Shown in pieces: positions 44,430 to 56,110 of a stretch of 64,000 nucleotides of DNA. The DNA comes from Uranotaenia lowii (taxonomy: Eukaryota; Arthropoda; Insecta; Diptera; Culicidae): positions 114,018,683 through 114,082,682 of the forward strand of contig NC_073693.1 of the NCBI RefSeq assembly GCF_029784155.1, written 5' to 3'. The translations under genes were made by a program, and so were the position numbers. The notes beneath the pieces were generated by a model. That model saw nothing but the letters and a program-made list of their open reading frames with translations, was not told where the DNA came from and did not search any database. Numbering within the stretch: position 1 is the first letter of the stretch; every line of letters starts with the position of its first letter.

Positions 44430-46190
44430 ACTATTGGTTGAAATTGTCATCACACATCTTCTGCACCATGTTGTCCGCTGTCGTGTCTGGTGACTGTCGT
44501 GTCGAGTATGGTGGTATTCTATTGTTACTCTTCAAACCTTGGACAAAAGAAAATAATAATGTTCGGATGTCTCGTCCACGTCACCGTATGTTAGGCAGTG
44601 GTGTGGTGTGGTGTGGTGATACTTAATGAAGCTTCCATGACCAGCCAGGAATTGCGTCATTTAGAAATCCACTTCACCATGCTTTCTCTCCATCCACTTC
44701 TTGATATTTGGGTTGGCCATGGAGCTATCCCTGGCTCGTGTTCTCACGCCTCCGACGAAACGGTGCGGAATACACTGATGACTCGCAAATTCATTCGCCT
44801 TTATATGCTGTTCAGCATCTGCTGGTAACACTGGAAGTTAAGACTAGATTTTCAGGCCGCCCCTCCATACCGAAGGATTGACAAAACTACACTCGAAATT
44901 ATCCTCCGCTGACTACTTCGGATCGCCGAGTTGTTTGCCATTATCCTTGTGAGTGCGGCCGTTACGGATGCCGCCTTCTTGCACACATGCTTGACGTGAT
45001 TTTTAAAGCTGAGCCGGTCGTTCATCATCACACACAAATATTTAAGCTCACGCTTTGATTCCATGATGCATGATCCAACAGTAATCCAGCCTGTTTGCGA
45101 TGAAATCAGGTTTGATATCAGGACCATCTCGGTTTTGTGGTGAGCCAACTGAAAACTTTTGGAGCTCTCAACTGGACGATTTCTGTTGAGTAACCCGTCG
45201 CTAGTAGCAAAACGTCGTCCGCAAAACCAACCAACTTTACTACTTCTGGCAGGCTCAGACCTTTGCGGTACTCCAGCTGTAACATTCATTTCCTGAAATC
45301 CTTCGCTTGTAATGTATTGTAGCTTACGGTTTTGGATATAGCTTTCCACTTATTTGCACAGACACTTCGGTACCCCCATTTCTACTAGCGAAGAAGCAAT
45401 CGCTGCCTAGCTTACACTATTGAAGGCGTTGCGCACGTCCAATATTACTACCGCTCGAAAACAATCCCCTCTTCTCTGCTTGAGCTTCGACTGTGCATCG
45501 CCCTTTTCGAAAGCCGAATTGACTGTTGGAGAATCCGCCTTCGCCTTCGGTGTACCGCTGGATACGATTCAAGATTACTTTTTCCAGGAGCTTTCCAACC
45601 ATATTCAGTAGGCATATTGGCCTGTATGCCGATGGGTTCCCCAATAGCTTTCCTGGTTTGGGCAGCAGAACCAGCATCTGCCGTTTCCAAACCTCTGGAA
45701 ACATCCTTTCCTCAATACAAAATTGCAGTGGCGATCGGAATATTTCAGGAAATTCTATAATCGCGGCCTTAACTGCAATGTTCGAGATACCATCTGGACC
45801 CGGAGTTTTTTTTTCCAGCTGAAAGGATTTTGCGATGTCGCGCCGTTCTTCCAACAATTTTAACTCCTCCTCGCTCGTATCCCAGTCGTATGGAACCTGC
45901 GGCCAGCTATTGATATTCTATTGAGGGAACAGCTCTCTCGTTATTTCCCTCAGTTTGTTGGGGCACATTTCAGGTTGTGTGCTATCGCTTTTGTTTTTTG
46001 CCATGACTATCCTGTAGGCATCACCCCATGGTCGGTCATTGGCTTCAAGACAAAGTTTCCTTAAACATGCCTTTTTACTCTCTTTAATTGCCTTGTAGAG
46101 GTTTCTTTTCGCATTTTTGAAAAGCGGCCTTCACTCGTCTCTCTCCGCTTGAGATCGTGCTCTCTGCTCTCTTTCTACTGGCTAGTCCAT
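44430..46190 (-). mobile_element. R1-clade LINE, decayed, copy A
   Basis: The minus strand carries, in broken frames, the linker before the reverse transcriptase (about 46150-45930: ERRVKAAFKNAKRNLYKAIK, NDRPWGDAYRIVMAK), the RT start (KKTPGPDGISNIAVKAAI, PSAYRPICLLNMVGKLLEKV; 45857-45540), the active-site FADD (45214-45225, VKLVGFADDVLLLATG), the palm/thumb (LAHHKTEMVLISN, LKYLCVMMNDRLSFKNHVK; 45160-44950), and a strongly diverged 3' part (44440-44760) that aligns with 49900-50170. At least four frameshifts and a deletion are present. Confidence 0.82.
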
Positions 46191-49100
46191 AGAACTAGCA
46201 CTTGACCCAAAAACCGCGGTGAAACTTTCGTTCGAAGTAGATTTCATACTGACTTTTTTTGTGCTCCACAGTAAGACTCGGGAACGAAGCCTCTTAATCT
46301 ACTTAATCTTAATATACTTCAATATCATTTCACTCCTTGTCAGCTCAAGGCCAGACCTCTCCTCGTACTGGCTTAAGGTTTAACCCCTTTCCTCAAGGTC
46401 TGAAGGTCTAATTCATCGCTTTTCTGATGAAACATATGATTCTCGGCCGGCTTCAAGTCTTCATACCTGAAAGGGTTTCCCCGTCAGTGAAAACTCTTTT
46501 TCTCTACTAGATCCATTCCTGAGAAAAATCGTTAGAGAACAACGCTTATCAGATTCCCTGTTAGTGTAGTTATCCCAGCCAAGCACGAGGCATAAAGAAC
46601 ATAAATTACTTTAACTTTGTAATTTGAAAGACTTCGCTTTGTAATTCCTTGTAATTCAAAGACACCCCTTTGTAATACCTTGTTTTTCAAAAGACACTCT
46701 TCGATTGGCCTGATAGGTCAGTGCTATCATCTCAATGACCATAGTTTGATTTTTTTTCTCTAGACGACTTGAGGTCGGCTTCATATGCTCAAAACTGTAA
46801 TCCAATACTTAACTGGGATGATTGTCGGCCTAAAGGCTTATTTATATAGGTTGTCGATGTCACCTTTGAAACTCAGCTTCAGTCAGAGAAAAGGGTATCT
46901 ACTTGGATACTTTCCCTGCTTACCCTCAAGATCTTCAGTTTCTCCATAACCTCGCTGATCGTATAGTGTTGATCTTAACGAGATTGGCGACAATGGAAAC
47001 CAGTCTCTCCAATGAACAAAGTTACCCGGGATTCTGATTCGGAAATGCGAAGAAGCAGGCACAGTTATCGGAGATTCCACCTATGACCCTAGGTGAACTC
47101 TGGAATAACTTCATCTCATACAGAATTATCAGCTGTACTCAGAAGAAATAGTCTGTGACAGAAATGCCTAGAAGCACCAGCTTCTGTGTCGTGTCCACTT
47201 GGCCGTAAAGGCCCCTTTTCCTACGTACTGGCTGTGACGACCGAAAAATGTTCATGGAACTCCATGCTCAAGGTTTCCAATGCAAACCCTCTAGCCCCGG
47301 ATGATTCTTAAGTTTTAGAGAATTTTCGGTGTCATATAGTTAGCATCTCAACTGATATAAACTCTTCATCACTTGTATTCCAGTCAGTGTTATGGGAATT
47401 GTGATCATCTGGAAATGCTTTGATATCTCTCAAAGTTGTTTTGGACACATTTTAGGCGATGCGCCTCTACTTTTAATAATGGTCATTGTTGCATCCTAAA
47501 ATATGCCTCTGCTCTCACGATTAAAGAATGTGTCGGAACGCCAAGTAGCTTATACGCGATGATGAGCAATCGCTAACGGTGGTTTTAGTGGGACGAACCC
47601 ACACACGGCAGCAAACACCCGGCTGTTATGGTTTGAAGTCAAATTTCCATCTTGTAAAAAAAAAAAGAGCAATCGCTAGCACAACTGACCTTCCTTGCAT
47701 CTAGGTAGAAATCAGGTCAGTTGTGCGCCATTCACGAAATGAACCCTGAAATGAGCCGCCTGGGATTCCACAGTCATAAAACTCCTGTTAGTGTCACATC
47801 CAGAGCTAATCCTAGTAATTTTGTCTGCTTACAGGAAGTCCAAGTTTTGGATTAAGTTCAAAACTTTTACAAAGACGTTTTGGTAAAAATGTGTAACCTG
47901 CGTTCGCTTGCCCTTGCACTCTTCTCCCTGACTACGAACTCGAACCCACACGATACCAAATCTCAAAATGCTAGGTATTTGTGAATAGTTCGTGAATCCC
48001 ACATTCATTCATCATACCCAGGCAACCAAGTCTTCCATTAGAATTTAACCTCTTGGTTTCGTGAGTTGGGCCACTCTTTAAATTCTCAAAAATGATCATG
48101 AGGCCCTTTTTCACGAGTTCTCCTTCGTTGGGATTCAACAACCCCATAAGCTTCACGCGTGAGTTCAAATTTCACTTTCTCCAAGGTTTTAAAGGTTTCC
48201 AAGAACCTGTTGGTATTGGTCGTATCGATATCGGGGATTGAATACTCCGTTTTAACACACAATCATTAGCAGTCATACATTCACTCAGTGGCTTCTCTAG
48301 ATATTTGGGTTACTGTTTTTTTTTTAAATTCGATTTCGCTCAACGACCTTCCTTGTTTCTGACTTTCCAGTAACTTGACGACATTTGAGTGCAGTGACGC
48401 CCAGCCTTTTTTTGGTTAGCTGTTTATCCTGGTGGTAAATCATTTAACGAGTAAAGATCCAACATTTGATCGTGTTGAAATAGATCCACGTTTTGGCGCA
48501 AATACTCGTTTTGCAAATCTAGTCCAGAAGGTCCAGGGACACAAACCGAGTTGTCTACCGCACATTCTCTGGTCAAACACGCAAGTTAGGGTCTAGACCC
48601 CCTCAGCCACGTGTCGAACACAGACTCCTCCGACACCTCTGTCTACGGTTAACTGCTCTTGTGCCTGACTCCTTTCTCATCAAGTCTTGACTGATTTCAT
48701 CTAGCGTCCGGCACACATCCAAGTGTAGGTAGTCACCAGTTTGCGCAACTACTCATTTTACAAGTCGGGTCTGCGAGGTCTCGAAACGTAAAACGAGTTG
48801 TCAATCACACTTCCTCCGGTTGCATCGGTAGTTTGGAGGCATGACCTTCCGAACCGCGTGTCAGACCCTCACAACCGACACCTGGAAACTGGTACCTAGT
48901 ACCCAGACGAACCACTTCTTCCACGCAGATTTTTTTTATTAGTTGTTCACCCAGGTGGTGAATCCTTTTTACGGATTGCATTCCGAGGCACGGCGAGCGA
49001 CCGAGTCCCCCCAGTATGCTACTCTAGGTCCATGGGTGCAATTGGACGACTCATGATACTATGTACCCCTACGCCATAAAGTCCACCTGGGGCCTCTGGC

Positions 49101-49794
49101 TATAATTGCCATTCGGACCTGCATCGAAGGCTATACCTGGACTTTAGATGGGAGACCAAATCCGCGCTTAAGCACTCATCGGCAACTCCAGTTTGAGTCT
49201 AAACTCCAGCATGTATACCCTGCCTCTTGCAACGATTCAAGACTAAGGACCTCTCCTCTGGCGACTCGAGGTCCGGCCTTTACTCGCAACTCGAGACCCG
49301 CTTGGTTCCCACGACTATCGTGCGCTCCGCCTCTGTTCGAGACCACTGCAAGAGACCAATGGCCTCTCCTCTAACGACTTGAGAATCATTGGCGTGGCTC
49401 GAGGCCCTCTCCTCTTTTCCCGTCCGTGTGCCGATCGAGAGCAGCTTATCCTGGACACGCGCCTGTCACAGCACACGTCCGGGGCTTTACGAAAGACTAC
49501 TCGGATGATTCCCGGCGAAGAATTCATCCTACACCGACTCGGGTGACTCACCCGCCGACGACGTGAAGTCACCCTACCCGAGAGTATTTCGCGGCGCAAA
49601 TACACTTCCCTCTACTTGTTCAACTACGAAGAAGGTCAAGTCTTATCCCCACAGCTTCCCTCGTAGGGAGCGCGTTTTACTCAGATACTCCGCAGCGGTG
49701 GAGGTATCCTACACAACGTTCCCGACGTACCTAACATTTCGGCATTACTGCCAGGGTCGGACGCACACTACTCAGGTGCTCCCCGACGAAGGAG
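46191..49794. repeat. GC-richer repeat-bearing region, probably retroelement untranslated sequence
   Basis: The 3.6 kb differ in composition from the AT-rich surroundings. A phrase like CCTCTCCTCTGGCGACTCGA, with GAGGTC or GAGGCC after it, recurs near 46345, 46755, 49255, 49360 and 49405. AATTCCAAGGCACTGCGAGC-like text links it to 41480. It lies between R1-clade coding remnants on both sides. It may be the long 3' untranslated region of the copy at 49795-50330 plus other insertions. No protein or TIR is recognised, and a separate element is possible. Confidence 0.4.
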
Positions 49795-50330
49795 TCACCC
49801 TACACCGATCGCGGACTGGTGCTGGTTCCAAGTCCTCTGCAGGGCAGTTATGATCCGGGTGAACCCATCGCTGACCACGCGACAAGTATTGGCATCCTCA
49901 CACATCCTCCGCACGATGTTGTCGGCTGTCGTGTCTGGTCCGCAGGCGACAAACATGTTAGCACGTGCCCCTTCCAACCTCGGACAGTTGAACACTACGT
50001 GCTCTGGTGTCTCTATTGTTTCACCGCAGGTTGGACAGGATGGCGAGGCCACGTGTCCAAACCGATGGTGGTACTGCATGAAACATCCGTGACCAGTCAA
50101 GAACTGTGTCATGCAGAAATCCATGAAACTCTCCATGTCTCCGGTCCATCCAGGATCCGATGTTAGGGATAAAGCGAAGGGTCCACCGGCCACGTTCTGA
50201 GCTGTCCCACTGGTGCTGCCAGTTGGACAGCGAGGTCTCCATGCCTCCACGCAGATTGACGACCTCTAATGGGTTTAAGGGAAGTTCTCTTAGCCGTACA
50301 TCTGCAATCGTTGGATGTGAATAAACGTTA
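49795..50330 (-). pseudogene. R1-clade LINE C-terminal region with zinc knuckle
   Basis: On the minus strand the segment reads NPLEVVNLRGG, WQHQWDSSERGRWTLRFIPN (to about 50130), then, after a frame change, FLTGHGCFMQYHHRFGHVAS and CPTCGETIETPEHVVFNCPR. The C-x2-C-x(8)-H-x(4)-C knuckle near the C-terminus follows the reverse transcriptase in R1-type elements and probably binds nucleic acid. The protein ends near 49795. The reverse transcriptase that should precede it is missing upstream (no match at 50330-52000), so this copy is truncated. Confidence 0.85.
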
Positions 50331-52650
50331 TCATTTTAAACTACGAGGAGATGAAACTACTTCCCAGAGCAGTGACTCACAATCTTCGCTCATGGCTTCT
50401 ACTCATAGACCATCTTGTAGCTCTTGTTTCTGGCTCAATGACCTTCTTATGGTTTCAGGTTCGTTGACCTTTCTTAAAATGAGCTCGTCGCCAATTGTTC
50501 GTGGTTTGCTAGTTTTGGCTACGGCTTGATGAGCTCCCCTCAGATCTCGCTTTACTAAAATGCAAGTCTGCTCCAAACTACAATGCGAAGTGACGATAAC
50601 TAAGGTGTTAACAATTTCACATTTCTACAAACCCTTCTGAGCCTCAAAAAGACAAAACTTTCTTCCTAAGTTGGATACATAAGTTGATGATTTTCACTTT
50701 ACTTTTCTTTGTTTTCTTTTAACTCGTTTTTTGAACAAAATCCAGCTTTATCTCATTCGAGAAGGGTACTCACACTCTGATTTATATTGATTTATGAGTA
50801 AAATTTTGTGATGAACTTTCGAGGGTCATGTGAAAGGGTTGAAACAATTTAGAGGAATGATTTATGAGCTTTCAACTGCTACTATAGAATACCTATTCTT
50901 TTTCCTTTGGAAGCAGACTTTCAGGGATCTGTAGCTCATATTTACAAGAGAAATGAACATAGCTTATATAAAGATAAGATTCCCTTTTTTTGTCCTCAAT
51001 CGTTCCCATATCCAGGTTAGGCCTTGTTCCAGGCTTTATTCTGTCTTATTTCTCTCCAATCAGTCATATTTATAGCCATTGTGAAGGTTACTTCTCTTTA
51101 CTTTATTTCTTTACTTCTTCACTTTCTGGTATTTCATTACATGTGAGCATTTTTGATGTAACACGTAATAAACATATCTAATAAACGGGTGTTTTTAAAC
51201 AGTAAATTAAACTCTTTATAAACAAAAGTTACGAACAAAAACCATTCTTCTTTCAAAATTTCTCTTTTAAATATTTTACAAATATTTTTAAATAACTTCA
51301 AAAAATTGAAGAATTTTTTAAAGCTTCCGAAAGAATAAAGAAATTGAAATCTTGGGAAAATTTACTTTATTTCTAAGCAAACTGGAAATCAAAACCACAT
51401 CATCCAGACATCCAATTGAGAAACAATCATATCACCGGAAATTGCATCGACACCACACAAAAACAACCCACCCAGACCAGTTTTCCTTTTTCTACAAAGC
51501 CCACCACAAACACACCCAATCCAAAAACAAAACAAAAACACTAGAATTAACAAGGTTCCAATTTATTTTCCTCTACAATTCATTCACTTTCCGAACGAAT
51601 CGATGATGTCCTTCGTCGTCGTGTGTGTCCCAACAAAATCGTCCTTGGCCATCGTCCGTCGTCCCTTAACAAATGCCGTGTGCCACCTGCCATCGAAATC
51701 GAATCGAAAATGTCCATTTGTTGGGACCCGGTGCTTTTTTCTATGTGTATGGCCGGAAATAAAAACAAAAAACTTTTTCCCTGGGATTACCAAAACAAAA
51801 CAATATGAACGAAAAAAAACCCAATACACATGAAATCCCCAGGGAATCAAAACCGGACTGATGGAAGCCTTCGCCAGATTGCACTTTCAAGTAAACTCAT
51901 TTTCTAAGCTTTTTTCTTCTACTTGTTCTTCGTATTTATTCTCTCTCTCTCTGCTCTGCTCTGCGCTCTGCTACTTTTCCACCATTACTTCCACAATGTT
52001 TTTTCTACTCTGCTTTGGTGTTTTTCTTCTTCTTGCTACTACAAATCGCCCCATTTATATTGCCCAAACAAGCTATTACAAAGTCAGTTAGAGAGCAAAT
52101 ACGTATGGCTCTGTGCTACAATACTATCTACCATATATTATAAGCTGTGTATACAACTATACTATACTCACTATACTATACTATAAACCATCTCTACAAT
52201 TATCCCCCGCAAACTGCCCTCATACACCACAACAAAAACACTTTACTTTATCCCGGTTTAGCTGCAGTTTCAGTAGGGGATCAAGATTGTGCGAAGCTAA
52301 CTTTTGAAATATCCCACAAGCAAGGGAAAATAATCACCCACAGCCACCCACACTCGTCACTCCCTCACTCTCTCTCTCTTCAGCCAGGGTTAAGGCCGGA
52401 AAACCTCAACCACCTCAGCTAAAAACCAACATCAACAACACAGCATAACACAAACATACTGGGTAACACCTAGCAGCCACCCACCCATTTGCTTGCCTTT
52501 ATCCGCCATCTACAAATCTAATTTTGTGATCCTATTACAGAAGTGAATGATGCACCTTTTGTGGAAAGTTTTCTCGAAACACACAGATTTTTATTCCTAT
52601 TTAATCCTCAAGCTTAATCTCTAGCAGCTTCTTTTGGAATATAGAACCTA
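50331..52650. other. Unique, partly C/A-rich sequence
   Basis: No transposon motif was found. The part at 51360-52500 is unusually C/A-rich on the + strand (CACCACACAAAAACAACCCA), with TATA-type microsatellite text at 52130-52200. A minus-strand frame at 51584-51850 has plausible codon use but no recognised protein and no clear splice sites. This could be host 3' UTR, regulatory DNA or an unrecognised exon. Confidence 0.35.
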
Positions 52651-53980
52651 AAGCTTAGTTCTTTTAGAAATGGGACAGTTACGAATGCAAATATCTCAAA
52701 AACCATTCGTTTGATCCAAATACTTTCTATGAAGGAAATGAAGGTAATCTTATGATAATTCATGAAAAAATTTGAAAAAAAATATTTATCGTTTTTTGTA
52801 AGAAAAAAATCTACTTTATTCTTGGTTCCTCCCATCGGCCGGCGCACACTATTTTCATCCATGATATTGATAAGTTTTTCAAACTTATACTTCGTCTAAT
52901 CTGTATTTTAGGTGCCTACATCATCATCCTTCAATTTCTGCTACTTTTTGGTCCAATATTTATCGTTAAATAGAAACTGAGGGCAATTTAGTGGATATAG
53001 CTGTTTCGAAATTAATAAACCTTTATAATTTTTGAGTCACTTAAAAGCGTTTTTAGTGGAATTTCGGCTGGCAAAATCTGACAAAAACGAAGTAAAAACA
53101 TCATGAAATTGATGTTGAAGAATAATCGGTTAGTATGGATCGTAGGTTGCGAAGGGTACATACAAGATTACTCTTTTTAGGCTTTTAAAAATAGCGAAAA
53201 CAAAAGTTTTCGTTTTGCAAATTGTTGTTTTTTCCACAGGAGCAGAATTTTGGCAAATCATTATATTTTATACAATACAACCATCAAAAACATACTTTAA
53301 TATGCTCGGGACGTTGCTACGAGCCGGCATGGTATAGGATTCAATCACTGGAATTTGTTTGAAATATGGTATTTCATAAGTTTTGTTGTTCATCAGAAAT
53401 CATCTGTCCCATATCCTCGGTACCGGCTATACAGCTTACGAGCTCTTGAACTAGGTAAAAATTGTTGTTTTAGGTTGGGTTTGAATGATTCATTACTAGG
53501 CAATACTTTCAGCTTATCGGAAAAAGTTTATTATGGACATTTCAGCAATCTAAACTTAGTTTTTCGCTTATTCCTAATCAAAAATTCTGGTATTAGACTT
53601 GACTTTCTAGATGACCCTTAACCGTAGTTCCCGATCATGTGCTTCACTCCTATGGGTGATTTGAATTTTGAGGACATTTTTGACAATGTTTGCATACTTT
53701 TCCACCACCCACACATAGTAATTCTTTGAATATTCAACGCTTTTGTCAGCTATCAATTTGATAATGCTGGATTTTGAGGAAAACTGTGCAAAATTATTTT
53801 TTGCTGTTTCCCTTGCATCGTAAATATCTCAAAAAACGCGTGAATTTTAAATTTTGAAAAAAATAGGCCGGATAGTTCTTTTTACAGGCAGCAAAATGCT
53901 GTCAAATTTTTGAATGTCCGGTTACAAGTAAACGAGATATAATCAAAGGAAAGTGTCCCATTTCTAAAAGAACTAAGCTT
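52651..53980. mobile_element. TA-flanked TIR element, 1.33 kb, non-autonomous
   Basis: Perfect 27-bp TIRs start AAGCTTAGTTCTTTTAGAAA at both ends (52651-52677; 53954-53980 inverted). TA lies at 52649-52650 and 53981-53982. The interior is AT-rich with no transposase frame on either strand. Intact TIRs suggest comparatively recent movement by a transposase supplied elsewhere. Confidence 0.9.
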
Positions 53981-53982
53981 TA

Positions 53983-54607
53983 CCTCGCAATAAACACAAC
54001 AAAACTATTGAAAAATTAACAACTTTTACATTGATAGTCTTTAAATGACACATATAAAATTTACACATTTTTTTTAAACATAATACAGCCTAACATTAAC
54101 TTTGAAATAAAAAAAAAATAATCCAATACACAACAATGCTGACAAAGCTTTATAAGAAAACCAATATGGAGAATTGGACCAGCACGAACAATAAAAATAA
54201 ACTCACAACCAGAGTCAGCAAAATTCCGGAAGAAACGAATCCTGCTATATAAACCTCAATCTCTAACCATTACTGAAGGAAACAGAAAAAACATTCGAAA
54301 AAAACGAGTCTTCCCGCCCGAATATGTTTTTTTTTGGGTTTCACTCTTGTTCCCACAAGGAACGATTACACTATCCTTCCTGGGGGAAATTTAATCCTTT
54401 ATCGATTTGGGGAACAGACGATTTCGCCTTGTTCAGAAGATGGAGAGAGTTTAAACGTTTTGGTTTTATGTTGATGGTTGCTATTTTTCAAACTACATTC
54501 ATTGTCTCTTATACAAAAGAAAAATTACTCGAACTCAACACATGGCGACCGCCAAATTTCAATATGCATTAAAATTTTTGATACAGATACTCCCTAATTA
54601 TAATTAA
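53983..54607. other. AT-rich spacer, nothing recognised
   Basis: A somewhat richer patch at 54300-54550 gives an open frame of 82 residues on the + strand, which resembles no family I know. Confidence 0.3.
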
Positions 54608-56110
54608 ATTAATTGCTTTGCTACATCTTCCAAAAATAAATGAAAATAAAAAAAATGGTTTTTATTTGTTTTTTTTTGTATTATTTTCAATCAAATTTAG
54701 ATATAATTCATAAGCATAAACTAAAAAATTAAGGTTATACCTGGAGTTTTGAATTGTAAAACAAAGATAATTTCATATTATTTACTGAAAATTAATCTCT
54801 AAATTAGTTTTCAAATTTCTAAAACAATGTACTCTGTTTTCAAGCTTCATGAATGAATGAATATTTTTCTTATTTGAATTCTCCACAATTTTCCTTTTCC
54901 AAAGTGAGATAGTTGACGAACTACCATAAATCCATTGTTCGTATTTCTTTTCAAATAACGTCACATGCCTCATTTGGGTCGATAGGTTTGTTAAGGTTCC
55001 GAGTTTTTTTTTTTTTAAATTTCTACGCGAACAATCTCTCTTTTAAAATCAAGGTCCCTTTAGATTTAGATTTAGATTTAGATAAATTCTCAACTCATGC
55101 CGAAAAAAAAACTTTTATGGGAAACCACATCTCTTTCCCCTTCAGCACTGCTGGAAATGGATAGGCGTTTCTAATAATCATACCCATTTTTTGTACCCAT
55201 GAACTAATTTCAAGGTTGATAGGTTCTTAAGCTATACAATAAAGTTAAATTTAAATAAGTTTTTCCGTTGTACAAAAAAAAACAATATATAAGAGCCTTC
55301 TTTTCCCCTTCCTTTATACCAATTAACAGGATGAAGGGGTCTCAACAAATAATCACAAAAACATATCTCGTACCCAAATACCTTCCCATGTCAAATATTT
55401 GCTCGGTATGCTTTCCAGTTATGTCTTCTCTCCAATGTGAGGAGGGGTCCCTAACTTTCATAGAAACCTTTTTTGTAACCAAATAATATCACAGGTCATA
55501 TTTGGGTCCATTTGCTGGATATGTTTTCGAGTTATACATACCATCTTCCTTCCCGTTTCTCACCTGAAAGAAGTAGTGGTCTCAAATCTTAAAAAAAAAT
55601 TGTAAACAAACTAAAAATCGTGTATAAAAGCCCCCTTCCCATCCCCGTCTCACAACTCCATGGAATCCCATCGTCAAAAAAACAAAATTGAAACAAAAAT
55701 TTATAGTAATCGAATACATTCAAATTAGGTTGCATTTGCTGGATAAAATCTCAAGTAAGACAAAAAAATGCAAGGAGCTCTCTTACATCCCCCCACTGAA
55801 AGGAGAGAAGGGCTTTAAAAAGTATTGAAAATTTTTTCGCATCCATTGACTCTTCCTTTTTAAAATTGGTTCAATTTATTTGATGAGTTCTTGTATTATA
55901 AAAAAAAACGTATGGCATCTCTCTCCCCTTAAGGATGAGAATCTTGGAAAAAAAACCTCTTTACCTTCCTCTCCAGTGAGAAGAACCAAATCACCATAGA
56001 AAAAGTTCATTAGCTAAATACTCTCATTTTCCAAATTTGTTACCATCTGCTCGGTTATTGAGCACTCGAGTTATGAAAAAAATTTCGCTTATTTTCGCCT
56101 TTTGATTTTT
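54608..56110 (+). repeat. CTAGCTGACCCGG-family repeat unit D, both ends missing
   Basis: It starts inside the unit's 5' part: TGCTTTGCTACATCTTC, then ACCTGGAGTTTTGAATTG, which aligns with 2990 and 3115. It continues through the block ladder (TTCCCATGTCAAATA, TCTCAAGTAAGAC, GGAGAGAAGGG). It fades into AT-rich sequence near 56110 without the GACA/TATATATAGATG end. Confidence 0.6.
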
